From positions 21,337-85,336 of the forward strand of contig NZ_JACLZI010000049.1 in the NCBI RefSeq assembly GCF_014280935.1: 64,000 bases of DNA, written 5' to 3'. Position numbers and translations under genes: made by a program. The notes beneath the pieces were generated by a model that saw only the letters and a program-made list of their open reading frames with translations, searched no databases and was not told where the DNA came from. Of the stretch, positions 56,484 through 64,000 are shown one piece after another. This DNA is from Aquibacillus kalidii (GTDB lineage: Bacteria; Bacillota; Bacilli; Bacillales; Amphibacillaceae). Position 1 is the stretch's first letter. Each line of letters begins with the position of its first letter.

Positions 56484-57128
56484 TTATTGTTCTTCATTTT
56501 CTAATGGGTAATGTTTCATAAAGTAAACTAACGATTGTAACTCTACCGCAAGGTCAATATGATGGACACGGACACCTTCTGGTACAGTAATTCTTGCTGG
56601 AGTGAAGTTTAAAATAGCTGTCACACCAGAACTAATTAGTCTTTCTGTAATGTTCTGTGCTTCAGATACCGGTACGGTTAGAATTGCTACTTTCACCTTC
56701 CCGATTTTTTCTTCTAAATCATCAATGTGATGGATTGGGATATCAGCTATTTCTGTTCCAACTTTACTCTTATCCGCATCAAAGGCTATTTCTATTTTTG
56801 TATTATTATTTTTGGTAAAGTTATAATTTAAAAATGCAGTTCCTAGGTTACCAACCCCAATAAGTACTACAGGTGTATTCTCGTCCTGGTCTAGAGTTTT
56901 TCTAAAAAACCCTAACAAATACTCTACATTATATCCATACCCTTTTTTACCTAGTGCACCAAAATAGGAGAAGTCCCTTCTTATTGTTGCCGAATCAACT
57001 TTAACAGCATCACTTAATTCCTTGGATGATACTCGTAGCTTGCCTTGGATATGTAAGTTATTTAAAAAGCGATAATATAAAGGTAATCTTTTCGCCGTCG
57101 CTTGTGGAATTTTACTTTGATCACTCAT
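56484..57128 (-). CDS. rex: Redox-sensing repressor Rex
   Basis: 214 aa. Winged helix at 1-80 ([20 protein letters not shown]) and Rossmann domain with [14 protein letters not shown] near 92 that senses the NADH/NAD ratio; KKGYGYNV between them is conserved. It represses fermentation and respiration genes when NAD is high. Place between the ABC-F gene and ydiK/groES is as in B. subtilis, apart from missing moaC and tat genes. Confidence 0.96.
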   Translation of the reverse strand: MSDQSKIPQATAKRLPLYYRFLNNLHIQGKLRVSSKELSDAVKVDSATIRRDFSYFGALGKKGYGYNVEYLLGFFRKTLDQDENTPVVLIGVGNLGTAFLNYNFTKNNNTKIEIAFDADKSKVGTEIADIPIHHIDDLEEKIGKVKVAILTVPVSEAQNITERLISSGVTAILNFTPARITVPEGVRVHHIDLAVELQSLVYFMKHYPLENEEQ

Positions 57129-57373
57129 CCTAATTTCCCCTTCTTGTTTATTAGTTTGACCAGTACTCTTATATTTATTTTGATAACATTCTCTGTTAGC
57201 GCATCCATTTTTTATCTTAATATTATCAGTGTTTCACAAATAATGCTATTTAGTTCTACTCTATTTTACCAGATATTTATCATAATGTCGTGAGTAGTTT
57301 CACAGTCTTCCACTATCATTTGCTTGCTAGTTTTAAGAGGGTTACGATAAACTGAATTTATGAGGTGAAACTA

Positions 57374-59314
57374 ATGATCTTAATGCAAGTAAACAATCTA
57401 ATGAAACGATATGGAGCAGAATTAATTCTTTCCAATATTAAAATAGAAATTCAAACGAATGATCGAATTGCTATAGTCGGTAGAAACGGTGCAGGTAAGT
57501 CTACCTTGCTAAAAATTATTTCTGGTCATCTTTCATACGATGAAGGAGATATTCACAAACCAAAGGATGTTAGCTTGGGTTATTTAGCGCAAAACACAGG
57601 CCTAGAATCGAGCCAAACGATTTGGAATGAGATGCTAACAGTGTTTGAAGACTTAATAAAAAAAGAAAAAGAGCTACGTCGAATGGAGCAGCAAATGGGG
57701 GATCCAGACTTCATAGCAGATCAGGATGCTTATCAACAGTTATTAGAAAGCTATGATAACAAGCAGCAATCCTTCAAGATGGAAGGTGGCTATCAATACG
57801 AAGCAGATATAAAATCCGTATTAAACGGTCTACACTTTCAGGACTACGATTTAGCAACGCCTATTGATGAGTTAAGTGGTGGCCAAAAAACAAGACTTGC
57901 CCTTGGGAAACTATTACTAACTAAACCAGATATACTCATCTTGGATGAGCCTACTAACCACCTTGATATTGAAACACTAACATGGTTAGAAGGATATTTA
58001 AACAGTTATAGCGGTGCTGTCGTAATTGTATCTCACGATAGGTATTTTCTAGATAAGACGGTTAATATTGTCTACGAGATTTCACGAAATCAGTCCAATA
58101 AGTATATCGGTAACTATAGTAAATATTTAGTTCAAAAAGCAGCGAACTATGAGCGTGACAAAAAACAATTTGATAAACAACAAGCAGAAATTAAACGATT
58201 AGAAGACTTTGTCCAGAAAAATATAGTTCGTGCCTCGACAACCAAGCGAGCTCAAAGTAGACGAAAACAGCTAGAAAAAATGGATCGGTTAGATCGACCT
58301 AGTGGAGATGAGGCATCTGCAAAGTTTTCCTTCGATATTAATAAAAGAAGTGGAAATGATGTACTAAAACTAAATGATTTAACTTTTCGTTATGAGGATA
58401 ACGAGGTTCCAATCTTTACGAACCTAACTTTCGATGTTTCTAGAGGTGACAGCATCGCATTAGTTGGTCCAAACGGTGTTGGTAAAACGACACTACTGAA
58501 AACAATAGTAGGAGATTTGAAGCAAAGTGATGGAAAAATCCAAATCGGCACGAATGTTCAAATCGGTTATTACGATCAGGAGCAAACAAATCTAAATACC
58601 AATAAAACTGTATTAAATGAGCTATGGGACGATTACCCGATGATGAATGAGAAGGATATACGAACCGTCCTTGGAAATTTCCTATTTTCTGGTGACGATG
58701 TTTTAAAAATGGTTTCCTCGCTAAGTGGTGGCGAGAAAGCACGTCTATCTCTTGCTAAGTTAATGATGGAAAAATCAAATTTATTAATTCTAGATGAACC
58801 AACCAACCATTTAGATTTAGACAGCAAAGAGGTTTTAGAAGCTGCACTTATCGATTTCCCCGGCACTATATTATTTGTCTCACATGACCGCTATTTCATT
58901 AATAAAATTGCCACGCAGGTTATAGAGATGCAGCCAAAGGAAACTACTGTTTTTCTTGGTGACTATGATTACTATTTAGAGAAAAAACAAGAAGAAGCAG
59001 AGCTATTACAATTAGAAGCTTTAGCTAAAGCTGATAAAGAGAAAGTAGTAGAAACAAAGACGAGCTTTGAGCAAGATAAAGAGCTCAAAAAAGAACAACG
59101 GAGGATTCAGCGACGTATAAGTGAGATTGAAAAAGAAATTGAGCAAATCGAACTTAAAATAGAAGAAATCGAAGAACTTTTATGCCAACCTGAGGTTTAT
59201 CAAGATCATGAAAAATCTTTGGAGCTAACTACAGCTAACGAGCAAAACAATAATAAATTAGAAAAGTTAATGGAAGAATGGGCAGAATTACATGAATCAG
59301 ATAGCGATCGTTGA
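57374..59314 (+). CDS. ydiF: ABC-F family ATPase (YdiF-like)
   Basis: 646 aa with two ATPase domains and no membrane segment: Walker A GRNGAGKST near residue 37 and GPNGVGKTT near 363, signatures LSGGQKTRLALG and LSGGEKARLSLA, both followed by LDEPTNHLD. The linker between them (QKNIVRASTTKRAQSRRKQL) and the C-terminal coiled coil (570-646) are typical. ABC-F proteins act on the ribosome. The ATG at 57374 follows GAGGTG; a GTG nine bases earlier lies inside that site. Confidence 0.95.
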   Translation: MILMQVNNLMKRYGAELILSNIKIEIQTNDRIAIVGRNGAGKSTLLKIISGHLSYDEGDIHKPKDVSLGYLAQNTGLESSQTIWNEMLTVFEDLIKKEKELRRMEQQMGDPDFIADQDAYQQLLESYDNKQQSFKMEGGYQYEADIKSVLNGLHFQDYDLATPIDELSGGQKTRLALGKLLLTKPDILILDEPTNHLDIETLTWLEGYLNSYSGAVVIVSHDRYFLDKTVNIVYEISRNQSNKYIGNYSKYLVQKAANYERDKKQFDKQQAEIKRLEDFVQKNIVRASTTKRAQSRRKQLEKMDRLDRPSGDEASAKFSFDINKRSGNDVLKLNDLTFRYEDNEVPIFTNLTFDVSRGDSIALVGPNGVGKTTLLKTIVGDLKQSDGKIQIGTNVQIGYYDQEQTNLNTNKTVLNELWDDYPMMNEKDIRTVLGNFLFSGDDVLKMVSSLSGGEKARLSLAKLMMEKSNLLILDEPTNHLDLDSKEVLEAALIDFPGTILFVSHDRYFINKIATQVIEMQPKETTVFLGDYDYYLEKKQEEAELLQLEALAKADKEKVVETKTSFEQDKELKKEQRRIQRRISEIEKEIEQIELKIEEIEELLCQPEVYQDHEKSLELTTANEQNNNKLEKLMEEWAELHESDSDR

Positions 59315-59330
59315 ATCGCTATCTTTTTTT
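59300..59330 (+). terminator. Terminator of the ABC-F gene, overlapping its stop codon
   Basis: GATAGCGAT pairs with ATCGCTATC, then seven T; the TGA stop sits in the loop. Confidence 0.9.
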
Positions 59331-59594
59331 AGTTTTATTGCAACAGTCATTGTTGAGATATATCGTGCTACTTCGGAATATCTCACCTAATGAAGGAGAA
59401 AGTTCATAGAAATCACTTAAAAAGAATACTTAGTAGGGAAAGCTTTCTATCAACCACGTAAAGAATAAGTTCTATTTCCCCAAAATAATTAGGATTAAAC
59501 GTCATTCTTCCTTTTTTTATCGACAGATGCTGCTGAATTACATATCCATGTCACAATCCGTCGTTCCCTGGACGCAATGTGAATAAGCGAAAAC

Positions 59595-59876
59595 TTATCC
59601 CAATCTTCCACAGGTTTATCCACACAAAATTGTTTATTATACCAGTTTTCAACAGCTTTATCCCCACAATCCACATTTTTTCTATTAGTTATACACAAAA
59701 GTTATCCCCACTATAAACACTGATATCACGCATCTGGGGATATGTTCATCCACATTTTTATTTACCAGCTGTTGATAAATGTTGTATTTTGTAGAATATG
59801 GTAGATAGTCTACAAATGGCGCCTCCTTTTCCCTAAAATTTTAGACATATATATTTATTAAACGTAGTTATACACA
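59595..59876 (+). promoter_or_regulatory. DnaA-box cluster
   Basis: TTATCCACA at 59616 and TTATACACA at 59689 and 59868 fit the DnaA box TTATNCACA; TTATCCCCA (59658, 59702), TCATCCACA (59746), CAATCCACA (59667) and TTATCCCAA (59595) are near matches. All point the same way. From memory, B. subtilis has a DnaA-box cluster at the matching gcp (tsaD) locus that helps to limit replication initiation. No gene is supported in 59331-59912. Confidence 0.7.
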
Positions 59877-59881
59877 TAAAA

Positions 59882-59904
59882 AGAGCCACCAATCTGGCAG
59901 CTCT
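59882..59904 (-). terminator. Terminator of the thiL-tsaD operon
   Basis: AGAGC/GCTCT with inner CCA/TGG; minus strand continues TTTTTATG. It lies 8 bp beyond tsaD. Confidence 0.65.
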
Positions 59905-59912
59905 CCTATCAT

Positions 59913-60941
59913 TTATTCTTTTCGTAGTGAATATCTCTCTAAGCTCAGAGATGGATTCGCATTTAAGTCCCAGCCAGCTCGATGTCCCTGCTCATATGCA
60001 ATACTTCCAGCAGCAGCAATCATCGCTGCATTGTCTGTACAGAGACTTAGAGGTGGAACGATTAACTCAACATTTTCATCCTTAAATTTCTCTTCTAAGG
60101 CACTTCTCAAACCTTGGTTAGCGGCAACCCCACCTGCAACAATGATCTGTTCAACGTTATATTCCTTCGCTGCCTGATAGGTTTTTGTTGTTAGTACCTC
60201 TACTACACTAGCCTGAAAACTTGCAGCAACATCTTCCTTAGGGATCACTTGGCTTCGCTGTTCCGCATTATGTAACTTGTTAATGACTGCCGATTTTAAT
60301 CCACTAAAACTAAAGTCATAGGATCCATCTTCTAACCATGCACGAGGAAAGTCAATCGTTGGTTTTCCCTCAGATGCTAACTTATCGATTTGTGGTCCTC
60401 CTGGATAAGGAAGATCTAACGTTCTTGCAACTTTATCGTACGCTTCACCAGCTGCATCATCTCTTGTTTCTCCTATAATCTCAAATGATCCATGTTCGCG
60501 CATAAGTATTAATTCGGTATGCCCACCAGACACCACTAAAGCTAACAGCGGAAACCTAAACTCTTTTAGTAACCTGTTCGCATATATATGTCCGGCGATA
60601 TGATGTACACCGATTAAAGGCTTGTCATTGGCAAAAGCTAATGCTTTCGCGGCATTTACACCAACTAATAAGGCTCCCACTAGCCCTGGACCCTCTGTAA
60701 CTGCTATTGCATCAATATCATCAATACTCATATTGGCCTTCTTAAATGTCTCTTCTAAAACCAATGTCATCTGTTCAACATGATGTCTTGACGCGATCTC
60801 AGGAACCACCCCACCAAATCTTTTGTGACTTTCTATTTGGGAAGCAACTACATTTGCTACTATCTGATTGCCATTTTTTATAATGGCAGCAGCAGTTTCA
60901 TCACAACTTGTCTCAATACCTAAAATGTACTGTTCATTCAT
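59913..60941 (-). CDS. tsaD: tRNA N6-adenosine threonylcarbamoyltransferase TsaD
   Basis: 342 aa. Transfers threonylcarbamoyl from its adenylate to A37 of ANN-decoding tRNAs, with TsaB and TsaE. ASKHA fold: [14 protein letters not shown] near residue 7, metal-binding [10 protein letters not shown] near 110, SGGHTEL near 135, [13 protein letters not shown] near 160, [10 protein letters not shown] near 270. Its ATG overlaps the rimI stop (ATGA), with GGTGA upstream. Confidence 0.97.
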   Translation of the reverse strand: MNEQYILGIETSCDETAAAIIKNGNQIVANVVASQIESHKRFGGVVPEIASRHHVEQMTLVLEETFKKANMSIDDIDAIAVTEGPGLVGALLVGVNAAKALAFANDKPLIGVHHIAGHIYANRLLKEFRFPLLALVVSGGHTELILMREHGSFEIIGETRDDAAGEAYDKVARTLDLPYPGGPQIDKLASEGKPTIDFPRAWLEDGSYDFSFSGLKSAVINKLHNAEQRSQVIPKEDVAASFQASVVEVLTTKTYQAAKEYNVEQIIVAGGVAANQGLRSALEEKFKDENVELIVPPLSLCTDNAAMIAAAGSIAYEQGHRAGWDLNANPSLSLERYSLRKE

Positions 60942-61384
60942 AAATTCACCCACATAACTATAGCATCTTCATTATTATCCGTATAATAGTTTTTCCTAAC
61001 TCCCCCAGGAACTAAACCAAACTTTCTATATAAGCCTTGAGCAACTATATTAGACTTTCTTACTTCTAAGGATAATCTTATCGCACCTAGGGTTACGGCC
61101 TGATTAATGACATATTGAAAAAGTGCTGCACCTAATTTATATCCTCTATATTGAGGGGAGATAGCAATATTAGTAATTTGCGCCTCATCTATCACAACCC
61201 ATAATCCACAGAATCCGACTATCTGTTCCATCATTTCAATAACAAAATAATTAGCATATGGATTTTCTGTAAGTTCTTTCTCATAAATATCTTTTGTCCA
61301 AGGTACTGCAAAGGAGGATTCTTCTATGACAGCCACTTGATTGATATCTTCTCTTGTCATTCTACGTATAATTACTTCAGGCAT
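60938..61384 (-). CDS. rimI: RimI-like N-acetyltransferase
   Basis: 148 aa GNAT acetyltransferase: acetyl-CoA site [15 protein letters not shown] near residue 80 (Q-x-x-G-x-x/G-like loop), [12 protein letters not shown] before it, and [17 protein letters not shown] near the end. The family acetylates the N-terminus of ribosomal protein bS18. Overlaps tsaB by 8 bases and tsaD by 4, indicating coupled translation. Confidence 0.92.
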   Translation of the reverse strand: MPEVIIRRMTREDINQVAVIEESSFAVPWTKDIYEKELTENPYANYFVIEMMEQIVGFCGLWVVIDEAQITNIAISPQYRGYKLGAALFQYVINQAVTLGAIRLSLEVRKSNIVAQGLYRKFGLVPGGVRKNYYTDNNEDAIVMWVNL

Positions 61385-62084
61385 TTTTCCTTTTCTCCTG
61401 CTCTTCTAACCACTTTGCTTCAGCTTCAACTAACCTTAAATAATTTGGTGTTAAAGTATGGACATTATCAGGCTCTCTTGTAGCACCTGCTAGCCCCAAT
61501 AATGCCGGTCTCGGTAAATGATACGGGCTATCGGGAAAAATGGCTAGATCACCCATGTGTTGCTCAATTAGCGATCGATGTACCTCTAGATCTTGACTGA
61601 GAAATACAGTTGCTTTCTTTTCCTTAGCTAAGTCCATTAACCAGTCCTCAAACAATGTGTTTGTTTCTGGTTTTAGTAATTGTAATCTACCATGTTCGTC
61701 TGTCTGGTATAGCCCCGTATACACCAGACCGCGACGAGCATCAAAGAACGGACAAATCAACTGGTTAAATGATGGCCATTGATATGCCACTACCTCTAGG
61801 CTCGATACAGCAACGATCGGTATATTAAGTGTCCAAGCCATTGTTTTAGCCGTAGATAACCCTATACGGACACCTGTGTATGATCCAGGTCCTTTTGCGA
61901 CTACAATTCTATCTAAATCATTTGGTTTCAATTGTGTATCTTTCATAACCTGATCAATTGCGGGCATTAGACGTACTGAATGATTGTTTTTTACAGTAGT
62001 CATATACTCACCGATTACTTTTCCATTAGAAATTACAGCAACACCCATTGTTTGATTGGATGTATCTAAAGCAAGAATATTCAT
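61377..62084 (-). CDS. tsaB: TsaB, t6A synthesis scaffold
   Basis: 235 aa, an inactive paralogue of TsaD: LALDTSNQTMGVAV at the start, VAKGPGSYTGVRIGLSTAK near 63, PFFDARRGLVYTGLYQ near 110. It dimerises with TsaD and recruits TsaE. Overlaps tsaE by 4 bases. Confidence 0.95.
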   Translation of the reverse strand: MNILALDTSNQTMGVAVISNGKVIGEYMTTVKNNHSVRLMPAIDQVMKDTQLKPNDLDRIVVAKGPGSYTGVRIGLSTAKTMAWTLNIPIVAVSSLEVVAYQWPSFNQLICPFFDARRGLVYTGLYQTDEHGRLQLLKPETNTLFEDWLMDLAKEKKATVFLSQDLEVHRSLIEQHMGDLAIFPDSPYHLPRPALLGLAGATREPDNVHTLTPNYLRLVEAEAKWLEEQEKRKNA

Positions 62085-62536
62085 CTAGCTAACTCCTTAC
62101 ATATCTGATCAAAATGATGCCCTCTAGGATTCAATGTAATAACCCTTTGATAGTCACCCTTTGATTGAATTGTTATATCTAATCTATGTTCAGGTAAAAA
62201 TTCTTTTATAAAGCTTGCCCATTCAATTATCGTGATGCCAGGACCATCAAAGTATTCCTGGAAACCAATATCCTCATCACTATTTTCTAGTCGATAAACA
62301 TCCATATGGTATAGTGGTATTTCGCCCATATATTCCTTTACAATTGTATAAGTAGGGCTATTTATCGTTCTAGTTATACCTAAGCCAGCACCAATTCCTT
62401 TGGTAAAGGTTGTTTTCCCTGCACCTAAATCGCCTTCTAAAGTAACTACATCCCCTGGACTTAGTAATAAAGCTAACTTTCCAGCTAACCGTAATGTTTC
62501 CTCTGTTGTTTCTGTATTAAACACATAACCTTCCAT
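62081..62536 (-). CDS. tsaE: TsaE, ATPase of the t6A complex
   Basis: 151 aa P-loop protein: LEGDLGAGKTTFTKGIG near residue 34, NSPTYTIVKEY near 58, YHMDVYRLEN near 75, IIEWASF near 103. ATP turnover drives the TsaBD cycle. Starts 8 bp after thiL. Confidence 0.96.
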   Translation of the reverse strand: MEGYVFNTETTEETLRLAGKLALLLSPGDVVTLEGDLGAGKTTFTKGIGAGLGITRTINSPTYTIVKEYMGEIPLYHMDVYRLENSDEDIGFQEYFDGPGITIIEWASFIKEFLPEHRLDITIQSKGDYQRVITLNPRGHHFDQICKELAR

Positions 62537-62544
62537 TTTATCAC

Positions 62545-63519
62545 CTATTTTAAATGAGTATAACCAGATTTGTTTAGTACCTTTTTTTCATTTCCTTCAT
62601 AAAGAAATACTTTACCGTTAGTAGAAGGATTAGAAGATACATAGCCTACTTCTGTGACTGGTGTTCCTGCAGCCTTCGCGATAGTCTTTACAAGGGGCCA
62701 GTCTTTTTTCGCTACTGTACCTATTAACTCATAGTCTTCACCACCAGAAAGCATCCAATCCATTTGCTGTTCTTTTGTAAACATTAAAAGATCTTTATGA
62801 TTAGGAAGTTGTTCATAATATAAATTCATGGTGACAGAAGAGGCTTGAGCAATCTCCAACGCCTCACTTGATATACCATCACTTATATCGTTTAAAGTTA
62901 CTCTTGATAATCTTGCTAAACTATTAGCAAACTTTACCCTTGGTGTGGGCATTCTATGTCTTTCGATTAAATGAGTGAATTCACTTTGATTATAGCTTGT
63001 TTTATTTAACAATACATGTAAACCAGCTGCTGAATCACCCAATGTACCAGTTACAAAGATAATATCGTCCGTCTGGGCATTTTTACGATATCTTGCTTTA
63101 TTATTCTCAACAGTACCTATTATTGTAATAGAAACTACTAGCTGATCACCAGAGACGGTATCGCCACCAATTAAATCCATTCGGTACTTATTTGCTAGCT
63201 CAGACATTCCTGAATAGATTGCATGTAGGTCTGTTTCAGTCCAATTGTTTGGTATTACAATCGAAACTAAATAATAAGTAGGTACAGCCCCCATAGCGGC
63301 CATATCACTTATATTTGCTGCTAGTGCTCTGTAACCGATATGGAAGGGATCCATTGTTTCCCTCTTAAAGTGAATACCCTCAACCATCGTATCAACTGAA
63401 GTAACGATATCGTTATATGGTTGTCTAAAAACTGCGGCATCATCACCTACCCCTTTTAATAATGAAGATTGTCTATAGTTCTTTTGTTGAATTGATTTTA
63501 TAAAGTCAAACTCATCCAT
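62545..63519 (-). CDS. thiL: Thiamine-monophosphate kinase
   Basis: 324 aa, makes thiamine diphosphate from thiamine monophosphate and ATP. PurM-like: LKGVGDDAAVF near residue 21, SVDTMVEGIHFKR near 41, ANISDMAAMGA near 69, IGGDTVSG near 115, VTGTLGDSAAGL near 152, LNDISDGISSEAL near 207. GAGGG lies before the ATG. First gene of the t6A operon, as in B. subtilis. Confidence 0.96.
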   Translation of the reverse strand: MDEFDFIKSIQQKNYRQSSLLKGVGDDAAVFRQPYNDIVTSVDTMVEGIHFKRETMDPFHIGYRALAANISDMAAMGAVPTYYLVSIVIPNNWTETDLHAIYSGMSELANKYRMDLIGGDTVSGDQLVVSITIIGTVENNKARYRKNAQTDDIIFVTGTLGDSAAGLHVLLNKTSYNQSEFTHLIERHRMPTPRVKFANSLARLSRVTLNDISDGISSEALEIAQASSVTMNLYYEQLPNHKDLLMFTKEQQMDWMLSGGEDYELIGTVAKKDWPLVKTIAKAAGTPVTEVGYVSSNPSTNGKVFLYEGNEKKVLNKSGYTHLK

Positions 63520-63603
63520 GTTTAAACCCTCACTAAAGAAAGAAATATTAACTATATCATAGCAAAAACAGACAAATAATGAAAAAAAATTTTATGATAA
63601 AGA

Positions 63604-63633
63604 AAAGACCTTAGGAAACATCCTAAGGTCTTT
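63604..63633 (-). terminator. Terminator of the rRNA-tRNA transcript
   Basis: AAAGACCTTAGGA with its complement, 4-base loop; minus strand continues TTCTTT. It lies just after tRNA-Asp. Confidence 0.75.
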
Positions 63634-63647
63634 GTATTTAATATGTA

Positions 63648-63724
63648 TGGCGGTCCGGACGGGACTCGAACCCGCGACCTCCTGCGTGACAGGCAGGCAT
63701 TCTAACCAACTGAACTACCGGACC
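63648..63724 (-). tRNA. tRNA-Asp (GTC)
   Basis: 77-nt cloverleaf with encoded CCA: acceptor GGTCCGG, D-loop AGTTGGTTAG, anticodon loop CTGTCAC, T-loop GGTTCGAGTCC. Confidence 0.97.
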
Positions 63725-63783
63725 ATTGATTTTTTGCATAACAAAAATATCTTTCATTATTTACACTTTATTTGTTAAATAAT

Positions 63784-63860
<77 letters not shown>

Positions 63861-63912
63861 TTAATGTTAGTAAACACATCCGTGTTACTAATTATAATAT
63901 ATAGATAATACA

Positions 63913-64000
63913 GCTTGGCGGCGTCCTACTCTCGCAGGGGCAAAGCCCCAACTACCATGGGCGCTGGAGAGCTTAACTACTGTGTTCGGCATGGGAACAG
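63913..64000 (-). rRNA. rrf: 5S ribosomal RNA, 3' part
   Basis: The last 88 nt of a 5S gene on the minus strand (CCGAACACAGTAGTTAAG, then GAGAGTAGGACGCCGCCAAG). The gene continues beyond the window, presumably after 23S rRNA. Confidence 0.95.

Noticed and set aside
59495..59698. A 67-aa minus-strand frame in the gap before tsaD
   Set aside because: It is created by the run of DnaA boxes, has no ribosome site and an unlikely composition.

Overview
The window is a low-GC Bacillaceae chromosome, most likely a halotolerant genus near Oceanobacillus or Virgibacillus. The evidence is the B. subtilis-like block thiL-tsaE-tsaB-rimI-tsaD / ABC-F / rex / ydiK-ydiL / groES-groEL, a CIRCE element, AGGAGG ribosome sites with many TTG/GTG starts, and a choline-to-glycine-betaine osmoprotection locus. 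The right end (63.6-64 kb) runs into an rRNA operon: tRNA-Asp, tRNA-fMet and a partial 5S gene, all on the minus strand.

Layout. 0-3.7 kb: aldehyde handling (aldehyde dehydrogenase with a DUF779 partner; hxlR and hxlAB for formaldehyde fixation). 4-5.4 kb: an Spx-like regulator without its CXXC switch, a decayed membrane-protein gene and a small gene behind a Pho-box-like array. 5.5-11.7 kb: gbsA, gbsR, a betaine-type binding lipoprotein and betA. 12-18.8 kb: ECF sigma factor, small membrane proteins, an MMPL exporter, a chemoreceptor and a Gfo/Idh/MocA oxidoreductase. 19-31 kb: a two-component system with two paralogous membrane proteins, a UDP-sulfoquinovose synthase (sqdB) - sulfoquinovosyltransferase (sqdX) - GtrA operon, and a 984-aa LPXTG-anchored PAP2 phosphatase. 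Hexamer arrays with an exact 11-bp period (TGTTAA-type, i.e. TTAACA on the transcribed strand, the form of a PhoP box) lie upstream of six of these units. I read this as a phosphate-starvation programme that makes a phosphorus-free sulfolipid and scavenges phosphate.

31.3-53.3 kb is an integration hotspot at the 3' end of groEL. groEL-tail-like att remnants and decayed integrase C-termini recur at about 31.3 and 45.1 kb, an integrase remnant without a clear att core lies at 43.3 kb, and the current junction is at 53.2 kb. The older segment carries nrdHIEF (behind two NrdR boxes and a cobalamin riboswitch), a MATE pump, a nikABCDE-type metal importer behind a Fur-like box, an IS3 remnant and a Fic protein. 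The younger 8-kb element looks like a degenerate phage-inducible-island type element: integrase, XRE repressor, divergent Cro-like and Xis-like genes, plus cargo (a secreted bacteriocin-like protein with a small membrane protein; an Rrf2-regulated MFS pump and SDR). Its integrase has a stop codon exactly where the catalytic tyrosine should be, so the element is probably fixed.

53.3-64 kb is conserved housekeeping: chaperonins, CPBP protease, Rex, ABC-F ATPase, a DnaA-box cluster, t6A-tRNA modification genes and thiL. Functional calls come from recognising sequence patterns by eye; no database search was run.
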